Source: Lacrimispora indolis DSM 755
GTDB lineage: Bacteria > Bacillota > Clostridia > Lachnospirales > Lachnospiraceae
Direction: 5' to 3'
Assembly (NCBI RefSeq): GCF_000526995.1
Contig: NZ_AZUI01000001.1
Coordinates: 186,001-250,000 of the forward strand
Length of the DNA: 64,000 nucleotides
Notes under the pieces: generated by a model
Told to the model about the DNA's origin: nothing
Seen by the model: only the letters and a program-made list of their open reading frames with translations
Database searches by the model: none
In this document: positions 42,435 to 52,114 of the stretch, in pieces
Position numbering within the stretch: the stretch's first letter is position 1
Layout of the letters: every line of letters begins with the position of its first letter
Position numbers and translations under genes: made by a program

Positions 42435-43995
42435 TAGACTCGTCTGTCTGTTCTTTCTCTGTTCTCACCTCTGCCTCGACTTCTGTCGCCAATATTGCAT
42501 TTGCTGCATCTGTTGTTTTCACATTGTCTGGAATTCCAGTGATATTTAAGTTCTTCGTTACTTTTGCATCATAAGTTTCTGCTCTCATGATCTCCGACAA
42601 GTCAACCCCTGTCGCTTCTTTCATTGATTCAAATAACTTAGCCATAACAACGGGCACATTTCCCGCTACAGAGCTGATACCGTTGCCCCCGTCTCCATTT
42701 CCTCCGCCAATAATGGTAATCTTGTCAATCTGGGACAAAGGTTCTGCAATCTTCCCGGCAATTTCAGGGAGAACCTTGATCATCATTTCCGCCATGGCAA
42801 TCTTATTGTACTTTTGGTAAGCTTCCGCTTTCTTTTCCATTGCTTCTGCTTCGGCTATACCCTTTGCCTGAATTGCGGCCGCTTCTGCTTCCCCCTTTGC
42901 CTTGATACCTTCTGCTTCCTGAAGCATGGAATACTTTTGTGCTTCTGCCTGAGCCTTTTTTGCTTCAGCTTCTTTTTCCTGTTCATATTTCTTAGCTTCG
43001 GCTTCTCTCTGTCTTCTTGCTAAATCAGCCGCAGCCTTTTGTTCAATCGCATAGCGCTCTGCATCTGCTTTTTTATTGATCTCAGCTTCCAAAGTCTGCT
43101 GCATAACTGCAACTTCCTTGTTTTTCAGCTCGGCTTCTCTTTCTGCCTTGGCAATCTGAGCATTGACGGTAGCAGCCTGAATTGTCTTTTGCTGCTCTTG
43201 TTTCTGGATTTCATATGCAGCGTCTGCCTGTGCTCTCTTTGCATCCGAAACCTGCTGTAATTCAGCTTTTTTAATTTCAAGTTCATTATTCCTTATTGCA
43301 ATTTCCGACTCAGCATTTACTCTTGCATCGTTTGCCTCTCTGTCAGCCGAGGACTGTGCGATGGCAACCTCTTTATTTGCATTTGCTTTTGCAATGGCCG
43401 CATCCTTTTTAATTTGTGAAATATTATCAATACCCAGGTTATTGATAACGTCATTTTCATCACGGAAATTCTGAACATTAAAGCTTACCAGCTCAATCCC
43501 CATCTTTTCCAGATCAGGGATTACATTTTCAGAAACCTTACTTACGAAAGTTTTCCTGTCACCAATTAACTCACGTAATTTCATGGTACAGATAATCTCA
43601 CGAACATTACCTTCCAGAACTTCTGATACGATTGCGCCGATTTCCTCTGAACTCTTATTCAAGAAATTCTGTGCGGCAAGATCGATTGATTCATCCTCTG
43701 CCTTGATCTTAACGTTTACGGCTGCATCCACAAAAATGTTAATACAATCCTGTGTTGGCACCGGATCTTTTGTTCTGATGTCAAGAGGTATCAATTTTAG
43801 ATTCAGCTTATCAAGTCTTTCTAAAAAAGGAATTTTAATTCCTGCCCGGCCAATTAATATTTTTGTTTTCTTCTTTAAGCCGGAAATGATGTATGCAGTA
43901 TCCGGCGGAGCCTTTACATAACCGGAAGCAAGGATTCCTAATATTATAATGGCAAAAATAATGACTGGGGCAATGCTTAATAACAGCTTTAACAT
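42430..43995 (-). CDS. floT: Flotillin (SPFH/PHB membrane-microdomain scaffold)
   Basis: A 521-residue protein. One N-terminal membrane segment (about 5-27) is followed by the SPFH domain (about 30-200). A long Ala/Glu/Lys/Gln coiled coil (about 200-400) and a C-terminal domain with GGGNGDGGNGISSV complete it. This is the FloT/YuaG layout. Flotillins organise lipid microdomains and their associated kinases and secretion proteins. The usual NfeD/YuaF partner gene is not adjacent. AAAGGAG precedes the start. Confidence 0.95.
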   Translation of the reverse strand: MLKLLLSIAPVIIFAIIILGILASGYVKAPPDTAYIISGLKKKTKILIGRAGIKIPFLERLDKLNLKLIPLDIRTKDPVPTQDCINIFVDAAVNVKIKAEDESIDLAAQNFLNKSSEEIGAIVSEVLEGNVREIICTMKLRELIGDRKTFVSKVSENVIPDLEKMGIELVSFNVQNFRDENDVINNLGIDNISQIKKDAAIAKANANKEVAIAQSSADREANDARVNAESEIAIRNNELEIKKAELQQVSDAKRAQADAAYEIQKQEQQKTIQAATVNAQIAKAEREAELKNKEVAVMQQTLEAEINKKADAERYAIEQKAAADLARRQREAEAKKYEQEKEAEAKKAQAEAQKYSMLQEAEGIKAKGEAEAAAIQAKGIAEAEAMEKKAEAYQKYNKIAMAEMMIKVLPEIAGKIAEPLSQIDKITIIGGGNGDGGNGISSVAGNVPVVMAKLFESMKEATGVDLSEIMRAETYDAKVTKNLNITGIPDNVKTTDAANAILATEVEAEVRTEKEQTDESI

Positions 43996-44709
43996 ACTCT
44001 TTCTCCTTTTATTCTTTTAATATACGCGATACTTATGTATTGCCTTACCTGTTATTCCAACAGCGGATCAATAACATAGATCCCTCCTGCCGGAAAAACA
44101 GTCCATGCACTCGTCTGAAGTGATCAAATCCTATGGTTTATCCATACTTTTTCTTCCCCTTTCCTCACTGAAATCTGTTCTATCAAACTAATTGGAATAA
44201 ATTCCAGTCCATGTGATCAGGCGGCCTTTCCCACCTACAGGTTATGACAGCTTATGTCACATCATGATCATGCCAGGCTTTGCATTTTATCACTCTTCTT
44301 TTTAAGAACAAAGCTTATGATTTCAAAAACAGAGAATAACCTCTCCTGATCATCTGTCATTGGTCCGCTTTCCATTGATCCAGTATCTGCTGAATTTTAT
44401 CTCTGCATCGTTTTCCTTTCTCAATCTAAATCTGACATCAGATGCTCAATTCTCTATTCATACCGCTTGCCTTTTTTTCAGGCTCGATGAGATTTTCCTC
44501 TTTTTCTGATACCACATATAGTATATACTAATTCCAGTTACACACGATGTCAACATATATCATCTTATTTCCGACACCGCAGCAAATATGCTGCACTCCC
44601 TTACAAAGTCATTTCCTGCCAAAATAATCCATTAAAAAGCTGCTGAAGTACAGAGTTTCCTCCATATTCAGCAGCTTTCTTGTCCTGGTTCATTTAACAA
44701 TTCATCAAT
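43996..44709. other. Intergenic region (714 bp) without recognised gene
   Basis: Apart from the flotillin promoter side and the terminator at 44636-44678, no coding frame with a credible start, no RNA fold and no repeat was recognised. It may hold a degenerate or small untranslated element. Confidence 0.5.
44636..44678 (-). terminator. Rho-independent terminator of the glycoside/uronate operon
   Basis: A perfect 12-bp stem (AAAGCTGCTGAA with TTCAGCAGCTTT). On the minus strand it is followed by a TT-rich run. It lies 32 bp past the Gfo/Idh/MocA stop. Confidence 0.75.
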
Positions 44710-45852
44710 CTAAAAACACAGCCCACCCTCAGGCTGATTCTGTGCATAATTCCCGCCCAGATATCCCCTCGGCAGCATAGGCTGCCTCTCAAATCCGGAT
44801 TTCATCTCATAAAAGGTTTTTGTTTCTCCGCTTTCAATGGTTCCCGTAAGGATCTCCAATGCATGAAGAGCCATATCACCGTTTGTTCTGGGTATACGTC
44901 CTTCCCTTAAGGCCCAGGCCATCTCTGCCACTCCAAGACCTCTGTCGTTGCCGTCGTACCCATGAGTATGCGGGAATACGACAGGCTCTGTCCTGCCTTT
45001 TAATATCACCCTCACCTCACCTCCGAAGAAGTTGGGATCCTCCAGGAAAATGATGCCCTCCGTGCCATAGAACGCCACATAAGGTTTCTCTGTGCGGATG
45101 CTTCTGGAATTAAAGTGAAGAGTTCCCATACAGCCGCTTTTAAAGCGCATGGTACTCATAAGATATGTCTCTGATTCCTGGAAATAGGTTTCTCCGAAAT
45201 TATCATTTTTCACAAAGTAGTGCTTCTGCTCCGCCATGGAAACTCCGGACATCCCGCACACTTCTTTCACCTCTCCCAGCACATTAATCATGGCAGTGGT
45301 ATAATAAATTCCCACATCAATCCCAATTCCGCCTCCTGATTTGGCCGTGTAGGGAAATTTCTCAGCCAAAAGGCGGGCATCCCTCTGCAAAACAGCCACA
45401 CTGGAGGTCACGGTCCCAATTAAACCCGATTCTACCAGATACTTAGCAGTCTGCACAGCTGCCCCCAGAAATGTGTCCGGTGCGCTGCAAAGCAGCTTTC
45501 CCTTCTCAGCAGCCAGGGCTGTCAGCTCTCTTGCCTGGTCAATATCAGCTGCCAGCACCTTTTCCGTATACACGTGCTTCCCATGGTCCAAAAGGTTCTT
45601 TATGACCTCATAATGAGCGGCAGGATTGGTTAAGTTCACCACGATTTCTATTTCACCATCCTCCAGGATCTCTTCCATGGACATGGCCCGTATACCGTAA
45701 GCATCGGCTGTTTCTTCCGCCAACCGGCGATTTAAATCGCAGACTCCTGTCAATTCCAGAATTTCAAAGGTCTTTGCCATATTTTCAATATAGATCCGGC
45801 TGATTGCTCCGCATCCGATTACCGCTGTCTTTACTTTCTTTATTCCTTTCAT
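44710..45852 (-). CDS. Gfo/Idh/MocA-family oxidoreductase
   Basis: A 380-residue NAD(P)-dependent sugar dehydrogenase-type protein. The Rossmann motif is AVIGCGAISRIYIENM. VNLTNPAAHYEVIKNLLDHGKHVYTEKVLA follows, where the family EKP reads EKV. The C-terminal alpha/beta domain follows. GGAGG lies 7 nt before the start. It is the last gene of the operon, 12 bp after GH1, and probably oxidises or epimerises a released sugar. Confidence 0.9.
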   Translation of the reverse strand: MKGIKKVKTAVIGCGAISRIYIENMAKTFEILELTGVCDLNRRLAEETADAYGIRAMSMEEILEDGEIEIVVNLTNPAAHYEVIKNLLDHGKHVYTEKVLAADIDQARELTALAAEKGKLLCSAPDTFLGAAVQTAKYLVESGLIGTVTSSVAVLQRDARLLAEKFPYTAKSGGGIGIDVGIYYTTAMINVLGEVKEVCGMSGVSMAEQKHYFVKNDNFGETYFQESETYLMSTMRFKSGCMGTLHFNSRSIRTEKPYVAFYGTEGIIFLEDPNFFGGEVRVILKGRTEPVVFPHTHGYDGNDRGLGVAEMAWALREGRIPRTNGDMALHALEILTGTIESGETKTFYEMKSGFERQPMLPRGYLGGNYAQNQPEGGLCF

Positions 45853-45864
45853 GCGAAGGCCTCC

Positions 45865-47211
45865 TTATACCCCATTCTGTTCAATCACCCTGGAATACCA
45901 GTGTCCGCTTTCCTTGATAATTCTCTCCTGGGTATTGAAGTCCACAAATACGATTCCGAAACGGCTGCCATATCCGAATGACCACTCAAAGTTATCATAC
46001 AAAGACCACTGGAAATATCCCTGGACATTAACTCCCTGGGAAATGGCCTTCCAAAGTGCTGTTAAATGCCTGTGAAGATAATCCTTCCTTCCGCCGTCTT
46101 CCACCTTTCCTTCCATGGAAACCACATCCGGAAAGGAAGTGCCGTTTTCCGTAATGTAAATCTTATCAATTCCGTATTCATTCTTCATCCGCAAAAGCAT
46201 ATTCACCAGACCTTGCTCTGTCACCGGCCAGTTCCTGTCATTGACGGGAACGTATTTTGGATTTTGTATCCTAAAGCCAAGGGGCCACACGCTGTCATCT
46301 GCCTTTACATGAAAGTCATTGTAATAATTCAGACCAATGAAATCCAGCTTCTGTCCGATGAGCTTCATGTGCTCCTCCCTAAACTCCGGAAGACGGACCC
46401 CTTTGGAACGGTAAAACCCGATCATTTCCTGAGGATATCTGCCGTACACAATTGGTTCTGCAAACCAGCGGTTTAAATACCCATCTGCTCTGGCTGCTGC
46501 CTGAATATCCTCTGGTTTATCCGTAAGGGGAAGCCTTCCCATAAGGTTTAAGGTAATTCCGATTTCTCCGTCACAGCCCTTTTTACGGAAATAATCCACA
46601 GCCAGACCATGACCCACATAAAGATAGTAAGACACCCGCACCGCAGTTGAGAAATCCCGGATGCCGGGAGCCTGGCGTCCCTCAGAATTGCCTAGAAAGG
46701 CAGCGCAGTAAGGTTCATTTAATGTGATCCATTTCTTCACCTTGCCATGAAATGCATCTATAATAATCTTTGCATATTCCAGGAAATATTCCGGCATCTG
46801 AGGATTGGCCCAGCCGCCTATGTCCTGGAGAGCCTGGGGGAGGTCCCAGTGGTATAAGGTGATATACGGTTCAATTCCCGCATCAAGAAGCTCGTCAATA
46901 AGGCGGCTGTAGAATTCAAGTCCCTTTTCATTGACTTCCCCGTATCCTTTTGGAAGGGTCCTGGACCATGCAATGGAAAACCGGTAAGCCTTGATCCCCA
47001 TTTTCTTCATCAAAGCCACATCCTCTTTGTACCTGTGATAGTGGTCACATGCAATTTTTCCATCATCTCCATTTAAAACATTGCCGGGAACCGAACAATA
47101 CCTGTCCCATATGGTTTCTCCTCTTCCATCCTCGTCCCAGGCGCCTTCGATCTGGTATGATGCAGTAGCTGCTCCCCAGGCAAAACCTTCAGGGAAATGC
47201 CTCTTTTCCAT
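45865..47211 (-). CDS. Glycoside hydrolase family 1 beta-glucosidase-type enzyme
   Basis: A 448-residue cytoplasmic GH1 enzyme. The N-terminal signature is FPEGFAWGAATASYQIEGA. Acid/base Glu166 lies in WITLNEP and nucleophile Glu355 in IYITENG. The late NFEWSFGYGSRFGIVFVD is typical of beta-glucosidases. It does not show the phospho-sugar pattern expected for a PTS-linked enzyme, consistent with ABC import. With mannonate-pathway genes in the operon, the substrate may be a glucoside linked to a uronic acid. Confidence 0.93.
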   Translation of the reverse strand: MEKRHFPEGFAWGAATASYQIEGAWDEDGRGETIWDRYCSVPGNVLNGDDGKIACDHYHRYKEDVALMKKMGIKAYRFSIAWSRTLPKGYGEVNEKGLEFYSRLIDELLDAGIEPYITLYHWDLPQALQDIGGWANPQMPEYFLEYAKIIIDAFHGKVKKWITLNEPYCAAFLGNSEGRQAPGIRDFSTAVRVSYYLYVGHGLAVDYFRKKGCDGEIGITLNLMGRLPLTDKPEDIQAAARADGYLNRWFAEPIVYGRYPQEMIGFYRSKGVRLPEFREEHMKLIGQKLDFIGLNYYNDFHVKADDSVWPLGFRIQNPKYVPVNDRNWPVTEQGLVNMLLRMKNEYGIDKIYITENGTSFPDVVSMEGKVEDGGRKDYLHRHLTALWKAISQGVNVQGYFQWSLYDNFEWSFGYGSRFGIVFVDFNTQERIIKESGHWYSRVIEQNGV

Positions 47212-47227
47212 GATTCCATCCTCCCTC

Positions 47228-47689
47228 TTATTCGTCGCGCTCCAACAGTTCTATTACTACTTTCAGGCTGTCCAGAGCATCCATAAATGCATATCTTCCA
47301 TTTCCTCTCCTGTACTCACCTTTTTGCAGCAGTTTCATTCCCCAATCCTCACAGGCGCTGATTGTCTTTTGCATGCCTTTTATATTGAAAGAAATATGGT
47401 GGATTCCCTCACCGAACTGTTCTAAATGCTCCTTCCAGATGCTTGGCTCTTCATTTGGCTGGATCAGCTCCATCTGTAAATCTCCGAAATAAAAAAAGGT
47501 CATATAGCACTTTGCCTTTGGCGCCGGTTCTCCCCTGTATTCTGTCTTTGTAATCTCGAATTCACCGCTGTTTACGGTTTCAGGCTCCTCAACTCCAAAG
47601 AAACGCGCAAACTCCTTTTTTGTCTTTTCAATATCATTTACCAGAAATCCAATCTGTGCCAGTCTCATATCCTCAATCGGTCTTTCCAT
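47228..47689 (-). CDS. VOC (glyoxalase/bleomycin-resistance fold) family protein
   Basis: A protein of about 153 residues with two beta-alpha-beta-beta-beta modules: LAQIGFLVNDIEKTKKEFARFFG and GIHHISFNIKGMQKTISACEDWGM. Metal-ligand type residues (Gln, Glu, His, Glu) are plausible. The ATG at 47689 lies 11 nt after an AAGGA site and is preferred to 47710. It overlaps the uxuA stop. It may be an isomerase or epimerase for the operon substrate. Confidence 0.82.
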   Translation of the reverse strand: MERPIEDMRLAQIGFLVNDIEKTKKEFARFFGVEEPETVNSGEFEITKTEYRGEPAPKAKCYMTFFYFGDLQMELIQPNEEPSIWKEHLEQFGEGIHHISFNIKGMQKTISACEDWGMKLLQKGEYRRGNGRYAFMDALDSLKVVIELLERDE

Positions 47690-48725
47690 AATCTTTCTCT
47701 TCCTTTCCATTGATGCACTTTTCCATAGTGCCCATTTTCTCTATAGCTTCCATCAGTCCTTTTATGTAAGCAGTATCCGCATAGCGTACCTTGTGGCCCC
47801 AATCCCGATCGCCCTCAATGCCAGGCACATGGTCGCTGACCATAAAGCCATCAAAGCCTGAATGCATCAGTGCATATATCACCTGGAAGGGATCGAAATT
47901 CCCTTCCCCCAGAAAGCATTCCTGGAATTTAGGCACCGTACCCTGTACATCCCTCATATGGGCATAAATAAGTTTTTTCCTGGGTCCAAAATAATCAATG
48001 GCATCAAAAATGTTCTTAGCCCCGCCTTTCATCTGTGAAAAGGTTCCGATGCAGAACAAAAGCCCCCAGTTAGGGCTGTTAATCATAGCTTCCGCCCGTT
48101 TATAGCTGTCCACATCAACAAACATCCTAGCAATCCCCGACAGGCTTTCTATGGGAGGGTCATCCGGATGAAGTGCCATGGTCACATGATATTCCTCAGC
48201 CACAGGTATGATGCGTTTCATAAAATATTCAAAATTCTCCCACAGCGATTCCACATCAGGCACCATAACATCTCTTCTCTGACCAAAATCCGCCATATCA
48301 TCAATGCCCTGTTTCTGTTTATCTAAGTCAAAAGCCTGTACAGCAGCGCCATACCTTCCTGCTGGAGCGTGATTTTCCGTTCTCCAGACAAAGGAAGGTG
48401 AAAAATGGTATCCCAGCACAGGAATCCCCACACGGCCCAGACTGCGGATGGATTCGCAGACATTCTCAATCTGCTGATCTCTTCCTTCCAGACCCAGCAT
48501 GGCCTTGTCATAAAAAGAAATGGGCATATTCTCCATCGCCTCCACGATCACGCCGTACCTGTCGCATTCTTCTTTAAAACGAGCCAGATCATCGTATTTC
48601 CAAAACTCTTTGGCAGGCAGATCATACGGGAGGTTAAACTGTACCCTGTCAATGCCCATCTGCCTGGCATTGGTGAGGATCTCCTTATCCACGCTCCGAA
48701 TCTGTCCATATGCTAATCTCATCAT
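47673..48725 (-). CDS. uxuA: Mannonate dehydratase (UxuA family)
   Basis: A 350-residue TIM-barrel metalloenzyme that converts D-mannonate to 2-keto-3-deoxygluconate in hexuronate breakdown. Family features are VEAMENMPI, the YHFSPSFVWRTENHAPAGRYGA segment, MALHPDDPPI with metal ligands, CIGTFSQM and IYAHMRDVQG. It lies 6 bp after the enolase-superfamily gene and overlaps the VOC gene by 17 bp. Confidence 0.82.
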   Translation of the reverse strand: MMRLAYGQIRSVDKEILTNARQMGIDRVQFNLPYDLPAKEFWKYDDLARFKEECDRYGVIVEAMENMPISFYDKAMLGLEGRDQQIENVCESIRSLGRVGIPVLGYHFSPSFVWRTENHAPAGRYGAAVQAFDLDKQKQGIDDMADFGQRRDVMVPDVESLWENFEYFMKRIIPVAEEYHVTMALHPDDPPIESLSGIARMFVDVDSYKRAEAMINSPNWGLLFCIGTFSQMKGGAKNIFDAIDYFGPRKKLIYAHMRDVQGTVPKFQECFLGEGNFDPFQVIYALMHSGFDGFMVSDHVPGIEGDRDWGHKVRYADTAYIKGLMEAIEKMGTMEKCINGKEEKDYGKTD

Positions 48726-48731
48726 ATCCTG

Positions 48732-50141
48732 TCAGCTCCATATCCGGTCCAGAGAAGTCTCCTGGTTCCATTCATCGGTAGATACCCACACATTTTTGCC
48801 CTTCATAGGACCATGCTCCCGGATCAGCTCCTCGTTAAGGGACTCAATTCCAAGACCAGGTGCATCAGTCACTGACGTAAAGCCATTCTGTACAATAGGC
48901 TTCACCGGCCCTATAATCAGATCCTGCCACCACTCAGAATCAAAGGCGTCATGTTCCTGTACAAAGAAATTCTCGCTGGCAGTGGCCATATGAGCTCCGG
49001 CCAGGGCTGATATAGGGCTCTCGCACATATGGAGTGCCATAGACACCCCGTATCTGGCTGCCCTGTCACCAAGCTTCTTAGTCTCCAGGATTCCGCCGGA
49101 AGTCAGGAGATCCGGATGCACCACATCCAGGGCGCCTGCCTCAAAAAGCGGTTCAAAGGTCTCCGTTAAGTACATATCCTCTCCCGTTGCAAGGGGAGCT
49201 GTCGTGGCGTGCTTTAATTCCTTGTACTGTTCCGTCAGATACCAGGGGAGCATATCCTCCAGCCATGCCAGGTTATATTTTTCAAGCCTTCTTGCAATCT
49301 TAATCATATCCGGAAGAGGAAAATGCCCGAAATGGTCAATGGCTAACGGCACTTTCGCACCGATCACCTCCCGCACCCTTCCGATGTATTCATCCAGATG
49401 TGCCAGACCCTGTTCCGTCACATGCATATTGGTAAAGGGATGGGAAACCCGGTTAAAATCATACAGGGCCGCATTGGCCGCGGATACTTCAGCCCTGGTG
49501 CCGGACCTTGAAACCTTGCGTACTTCTTCTTCCACGGCCCGCAGCTCATTGACCCAGTCTAAGGGACCGCTGTAATTCCCTTCCTGCGCCATGAGAAGCT
49601 CCACACTGAGAATTTTCACTGCTGTAAATCCCTGATCCATGTATCCCTTCAGAATCTGCCCCACTCTTTCCGGTTCCATTAAAATGCCGGTGGCCCTTCC
49701 TTCCTCAATATGGGTATCTGCATAGAGCCTGACCTTATCCCGGAATCTTCCTCCCAAAAGCTGGTACACAGGAACCCCGTAGGCCTTTCCAACCAGATCC
49801 CAAAGAGCCAGTTCAATGGCACACACCCCGGCAGACTGCCTGGACTGGCCGCCGAATTGCTTGATCTTTCGAAAAATACGATCTACCTCACAGGGGTTCT
49901 CACCAATGATCCTGCTCTTTAAATATTTTAAATAGGTGGCGCTGGCGCCGTCACGCATTTCCCCGTACCCGCTGATTCCCTGGTTGGTATCAATTCTCAC
50001 CAGATAACACCCCCATGGAGGAAGATCCACCTTGGTGTATTTTACATCCGTGATCAATAGTTTAGACGGATTGGAGCTCTGCCTCACAAAATTCAGACAC
50101 TCCTCATAATTTAATTCCGTCTGACTGCTCTTAATATCCAT
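48732..50141 (-). CDS. Enolase-superfamily acid-sugar dehydratase (mandelate racemase/MLE group)
   Basis: An enzyme of about 469 residues. The capping domain is at the N-terminus. The barrel carries metal ligands in AIDHFGH, WLEDMLPWY and ATGEDMY, and a late acid/base region LHMCESPI. This is the mandelate racemase/muconate lactonising enzyme pattern, in which dehydration of sugar acids is common. The start at 50141 has GGAGG upstream. Having both this and UxuA suggests two different sugar acids, or a multi-step route. Confidence 0.85.
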   Translation of the reverse strand: MDIKSSQTELNYEECLNFVRQSSNPSKLLITDVKYTKVDLPPWGCYLVRIDTNQGISGYGEMRDGASATYLKYLKSRIIGENPCEVDRIFRKIKQFGGQSRQSAGVCAIELALWDLVGKAYGVPVYQLLGGRFRDKVRLYADTHIEEGRATGILMEPERVGQILKGYMDQGFTAVKILSVELLMAQEGNYSGPLDWVNELRAVEEEVRKVSRSGTRAEVSAANAALYDFNRVSHPFTNMHVTEQGLAHLDEYIGRVREVIGAKVPLAIDHFGHFPLPDMIKIARRLEKYNLAWLEDMLPWYLTEQYKELKHATTAPLATGEDMYLTETFEPLFEAGALDVVHPDLLTSGGILETKKLGDRAARYGVSMALHMCESPISALAGAHMATASENFFVQEHDAFDSEWWQDLIIGPVKPIVQNGFTSVTDAPGLGIESLNEELIREHGPMKGKNVWVSTDEWNQETSLDRIWS

Positions 50142-50213
50142 TGTCTGCCTCCTGTCCATTCTGACTCCTATTCACTGTTTCCTGCTGATTCACCTGCTGC
50201 CTGCCGGCTTTTG

Positions 50214-51068
50214 TTAACCTTTTACCGCACCGTCTGCCATACCCTTGACAAAATACCTGTTACATGAAAGAAAAATAAGGAGTACCGGAAAAGCTACAAC
50301 GGCCGATGCGGCCATGGTGGAGCCCCAGTCTACTGCAAACTCTCCTGCAAACATGTGAATAGCAATGGGAAGTGTTCTTGTCTTAGTCGATGTACTTAAA
50401 TTCAGCGCAAAAAGGAATTCCTCCCATGCATGGATGTAGGTGTAGATAGCCACGGAAATCAGTCCCGGCTTTGCAATGGGCAGAACCACCTTAAACAGTG
50501 CCCCGATTCCCGTACAGCCGTCAATTTTGGCCGCTTCCTCCAATTCCTTTGGAACAGTCTCAAAAAAGGAACTGAGCATGATAACACCCATGGGAATCGT
50601 CAGTGCCATATCTGCCATGATCAGTGAAAAATGGGTATCCAAAAGACCTGTTTTTGCAATCAGAAAATACAAAGGGATAATGATTACCACACTGGGAATC
50701 ATCTGCCCGAACAAAAGTGCAATCTTCAGCACCCCATGTCCCCTGAACTTATACCTGCTTAAACCGTAGCCTGCCAGGATAGAAATGAGCAATGTAACAG
50801 CTACCACACTGACTGTAATGATGACACTGTTAACAAAAGCATCAAACATCTTGGAATTCGTAAGTACATTAACATAATTACCGAACGTTGGTGTGTCCGG
50901 GATGATCTGGGGAGGAATATCAAACTGTTCAGTAGGAAGCTTGATGGATGTAGACAGCATCCAGATTGCCGGAAACACTGCTGCCATAACTACAAGAAGT
51001 AAGATCCCATAGGTACAAATCTGCCAGACAATATTAGTCCTTGTTACAGATTTCTTCATTTTCACCAT
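50214..51068 (-). CDS. Sugar ABC transporter permease, MalG/CUT1 type
   Basis: A 284-residue six-helix permease. The EAA loop is at PKELEEAAKIDGCTGIGALFKVVLPIAKPG, and CUT1 features such as AWEEFLFALNL are present. The ATG at 51068 follows AGGAGGGG and is preferred to 51110, which lies inside the upstream gene. It partners the MalF-type subunit. Confidence 0.93.
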   Translation of the reverse strand: MVKMKKSVTRTNIVWQICTYGILLLVVMAAVFPAIWMLSTSIKLPTEQFDIPPQIIPDTPTFGNYVNVLTNSKMFDAFVNSVIITVSVVAVTLLISILAGYGLSRYKFRGHGVLKIALLFGQMIPSVVIIIPLYFLIAKTGLLDTHFSLIMADMALTIPMGVIMLSSFFETVPKELEEAAKIDGCTGIGALFKVVLPIAKPGLISVAIYTYIHAWEEFLFALNLSTSTKTRTLPIAIHMFAGEFAVDWGSTMAASAVVAFPVLLIFLSCNRYFVKGMADGAVKG

Positions 51069-51069
51069 G

Positions 51070-51948
51070 TTACTTCCCCTCCTTTTCTCTTGTAAGATAG
51101 AGATATACAAGACTTACGAACATCGATAACGCAAATAAGACTGCACTGGCAGCGCTGGCGATACCGAAATCATAATCCATAAATGCCCGTTTATAAATGT
51201 ACATGGCCATTACTTCCGTCTTATGGGCTGGTCCGCCCTCTGTCATTGCATAAATAAAGGTAAATGCATTCAGGGTCCAGATGATCATTAAAAGGATCGT
51301 AGAATAGCAGGTCGCGGCAATGGAAGGCCATGTCACGTTTTTAAAGATGCCAAATACATTTGCTCCGTCAATCACTGCAGCTTCTTTTAAATCCTTGGAC
51401 ACACTTTGTAGGGATGCCTCAATCATCAGCAGGATAAACGGAAACATCTTCCATGTGTTGACTGCAATGACAGACCACATGGCGATCTTGGGATTGGACA
51501 GCCATGTCTGGTTCTTTTCAATAATTCCCAGAGTGCTGAAAATGAAATTAATAATACCGTAGTCAGCATTGTACATCCACTTCCATACAGCGGAACCGAT
51601 GATGCTGGGTGTTACCCATGGGATCATCAGCAGGATTCGAATAAATGTCTTTCCTTTCACAAATGGCTGGTGAAGTATCAAAGCCATGATAAAACCCAGA
51701 CCAAATTGGAAGAAAACACTTCCAAAGGTCCATACTAATGTATTTTTAACAGAACCCAGGAACACCTTATCCTCAAACAACTTTTTATACTGGGAAATGC
51801 CGCTGAAAACAGGTGCTTCCAGGAACAGGGTATTGTTAAAGAATCCCATGACTAACGTATAAAGCAGCGGATATATCATGACAACTGCAACGGTGATCAC
51901 AGCGGGAAGTACATAGCCGGCCCCTGAACGTTTGATTTTTCTAAGCAT
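51070..51948 (-). CDS. Sugar ABC transporter permease, MalF/CUT1 type
   Basis: A 292-residue six-helix permease. The EAA loop is SKDLKEAAVIDGANVFGIFKNVTWPSI, and WTLNAFTFIYAMTEGGPAH is a family hallmark. AAAGGTGA precedes the start. The ATPase of the system is not encoded in the operon, so a shared MsmK-type ATPase elsewhere is likely. Confidence 0.93.
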   Translation of the reverse strand: MLRKIKRSGAGYVLPAVITVAVVMIYPLLYTLVMGFFNNTLFLEAPVFSGISQYKKLFEDKVFLGSVKNTLVWTFGSVFFQFGLGFIMALILHQPFVKGKTFIRILLMIPWVTPSIIGSAVWKWMYNADYGIINFIFSTLGIIEKNQTWLSNPKIAMWSVIAVNTWKMFPFILLMIEASLQSVSKDLKEAAVIDGANVFGIFKNVTWPSIAATCYSTILLMIIWTLNAFTFIYAMTEGGPAHKTEVMAMYIYKRAFMDYDFGIASAASAVLFALSMFVSLVYLYLTREKEGK

Positions 51949-51968
51949 ACTTTCACCTTTCTCTTTAT

Positions 51969-52070
51969 CAAGCGGATATTCGCACTCCGCGACCCTATTT
52001 GCTCATAGCGTCCCCGATAGTGCGGGGGAGGCTCTGCCCCGCTTCACCGGGCTTACTTGATTCGGTTAAA
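51969..52070. repeat. Dispersed repeat copy 2 (long form)
   Basis: The left core (51969-51990) and right end (52055-52070) match copy 1 at 42391-42434. The middle here is longer and holds a GC-rich hairpin-forming stretch. It lies between the permease and binding-protein genes. Confidence 0.6.
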
Positions 52071-52073
52071 AGA

Positions 52074-52097
52074 AGGCCCCGCCTGTGAGCGGAGCCT
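52074..52097 (-). terminator. Attenuating terminator between binding-protein and permease genes
   Basis: A nine-base stem AGGCCCCGC/GCGGAGCCT with a 6-nt loop and one mismatch. On the minus strand it is followed by TCTTTT. It sits just past the binding-protein stop, a usual way to keep permease levels below receptor levels. Confidence 0.6.
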
Positions 52098-52114
52098 GTC
52101 TGCCCCTCTTCGGA

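Noticed and set aside
43996..44709. Possible structured RNA or riboswitch in the 714-bp gap
   Set aside because: No recognisable conserved core or paired architecture was found apart from the terminator.
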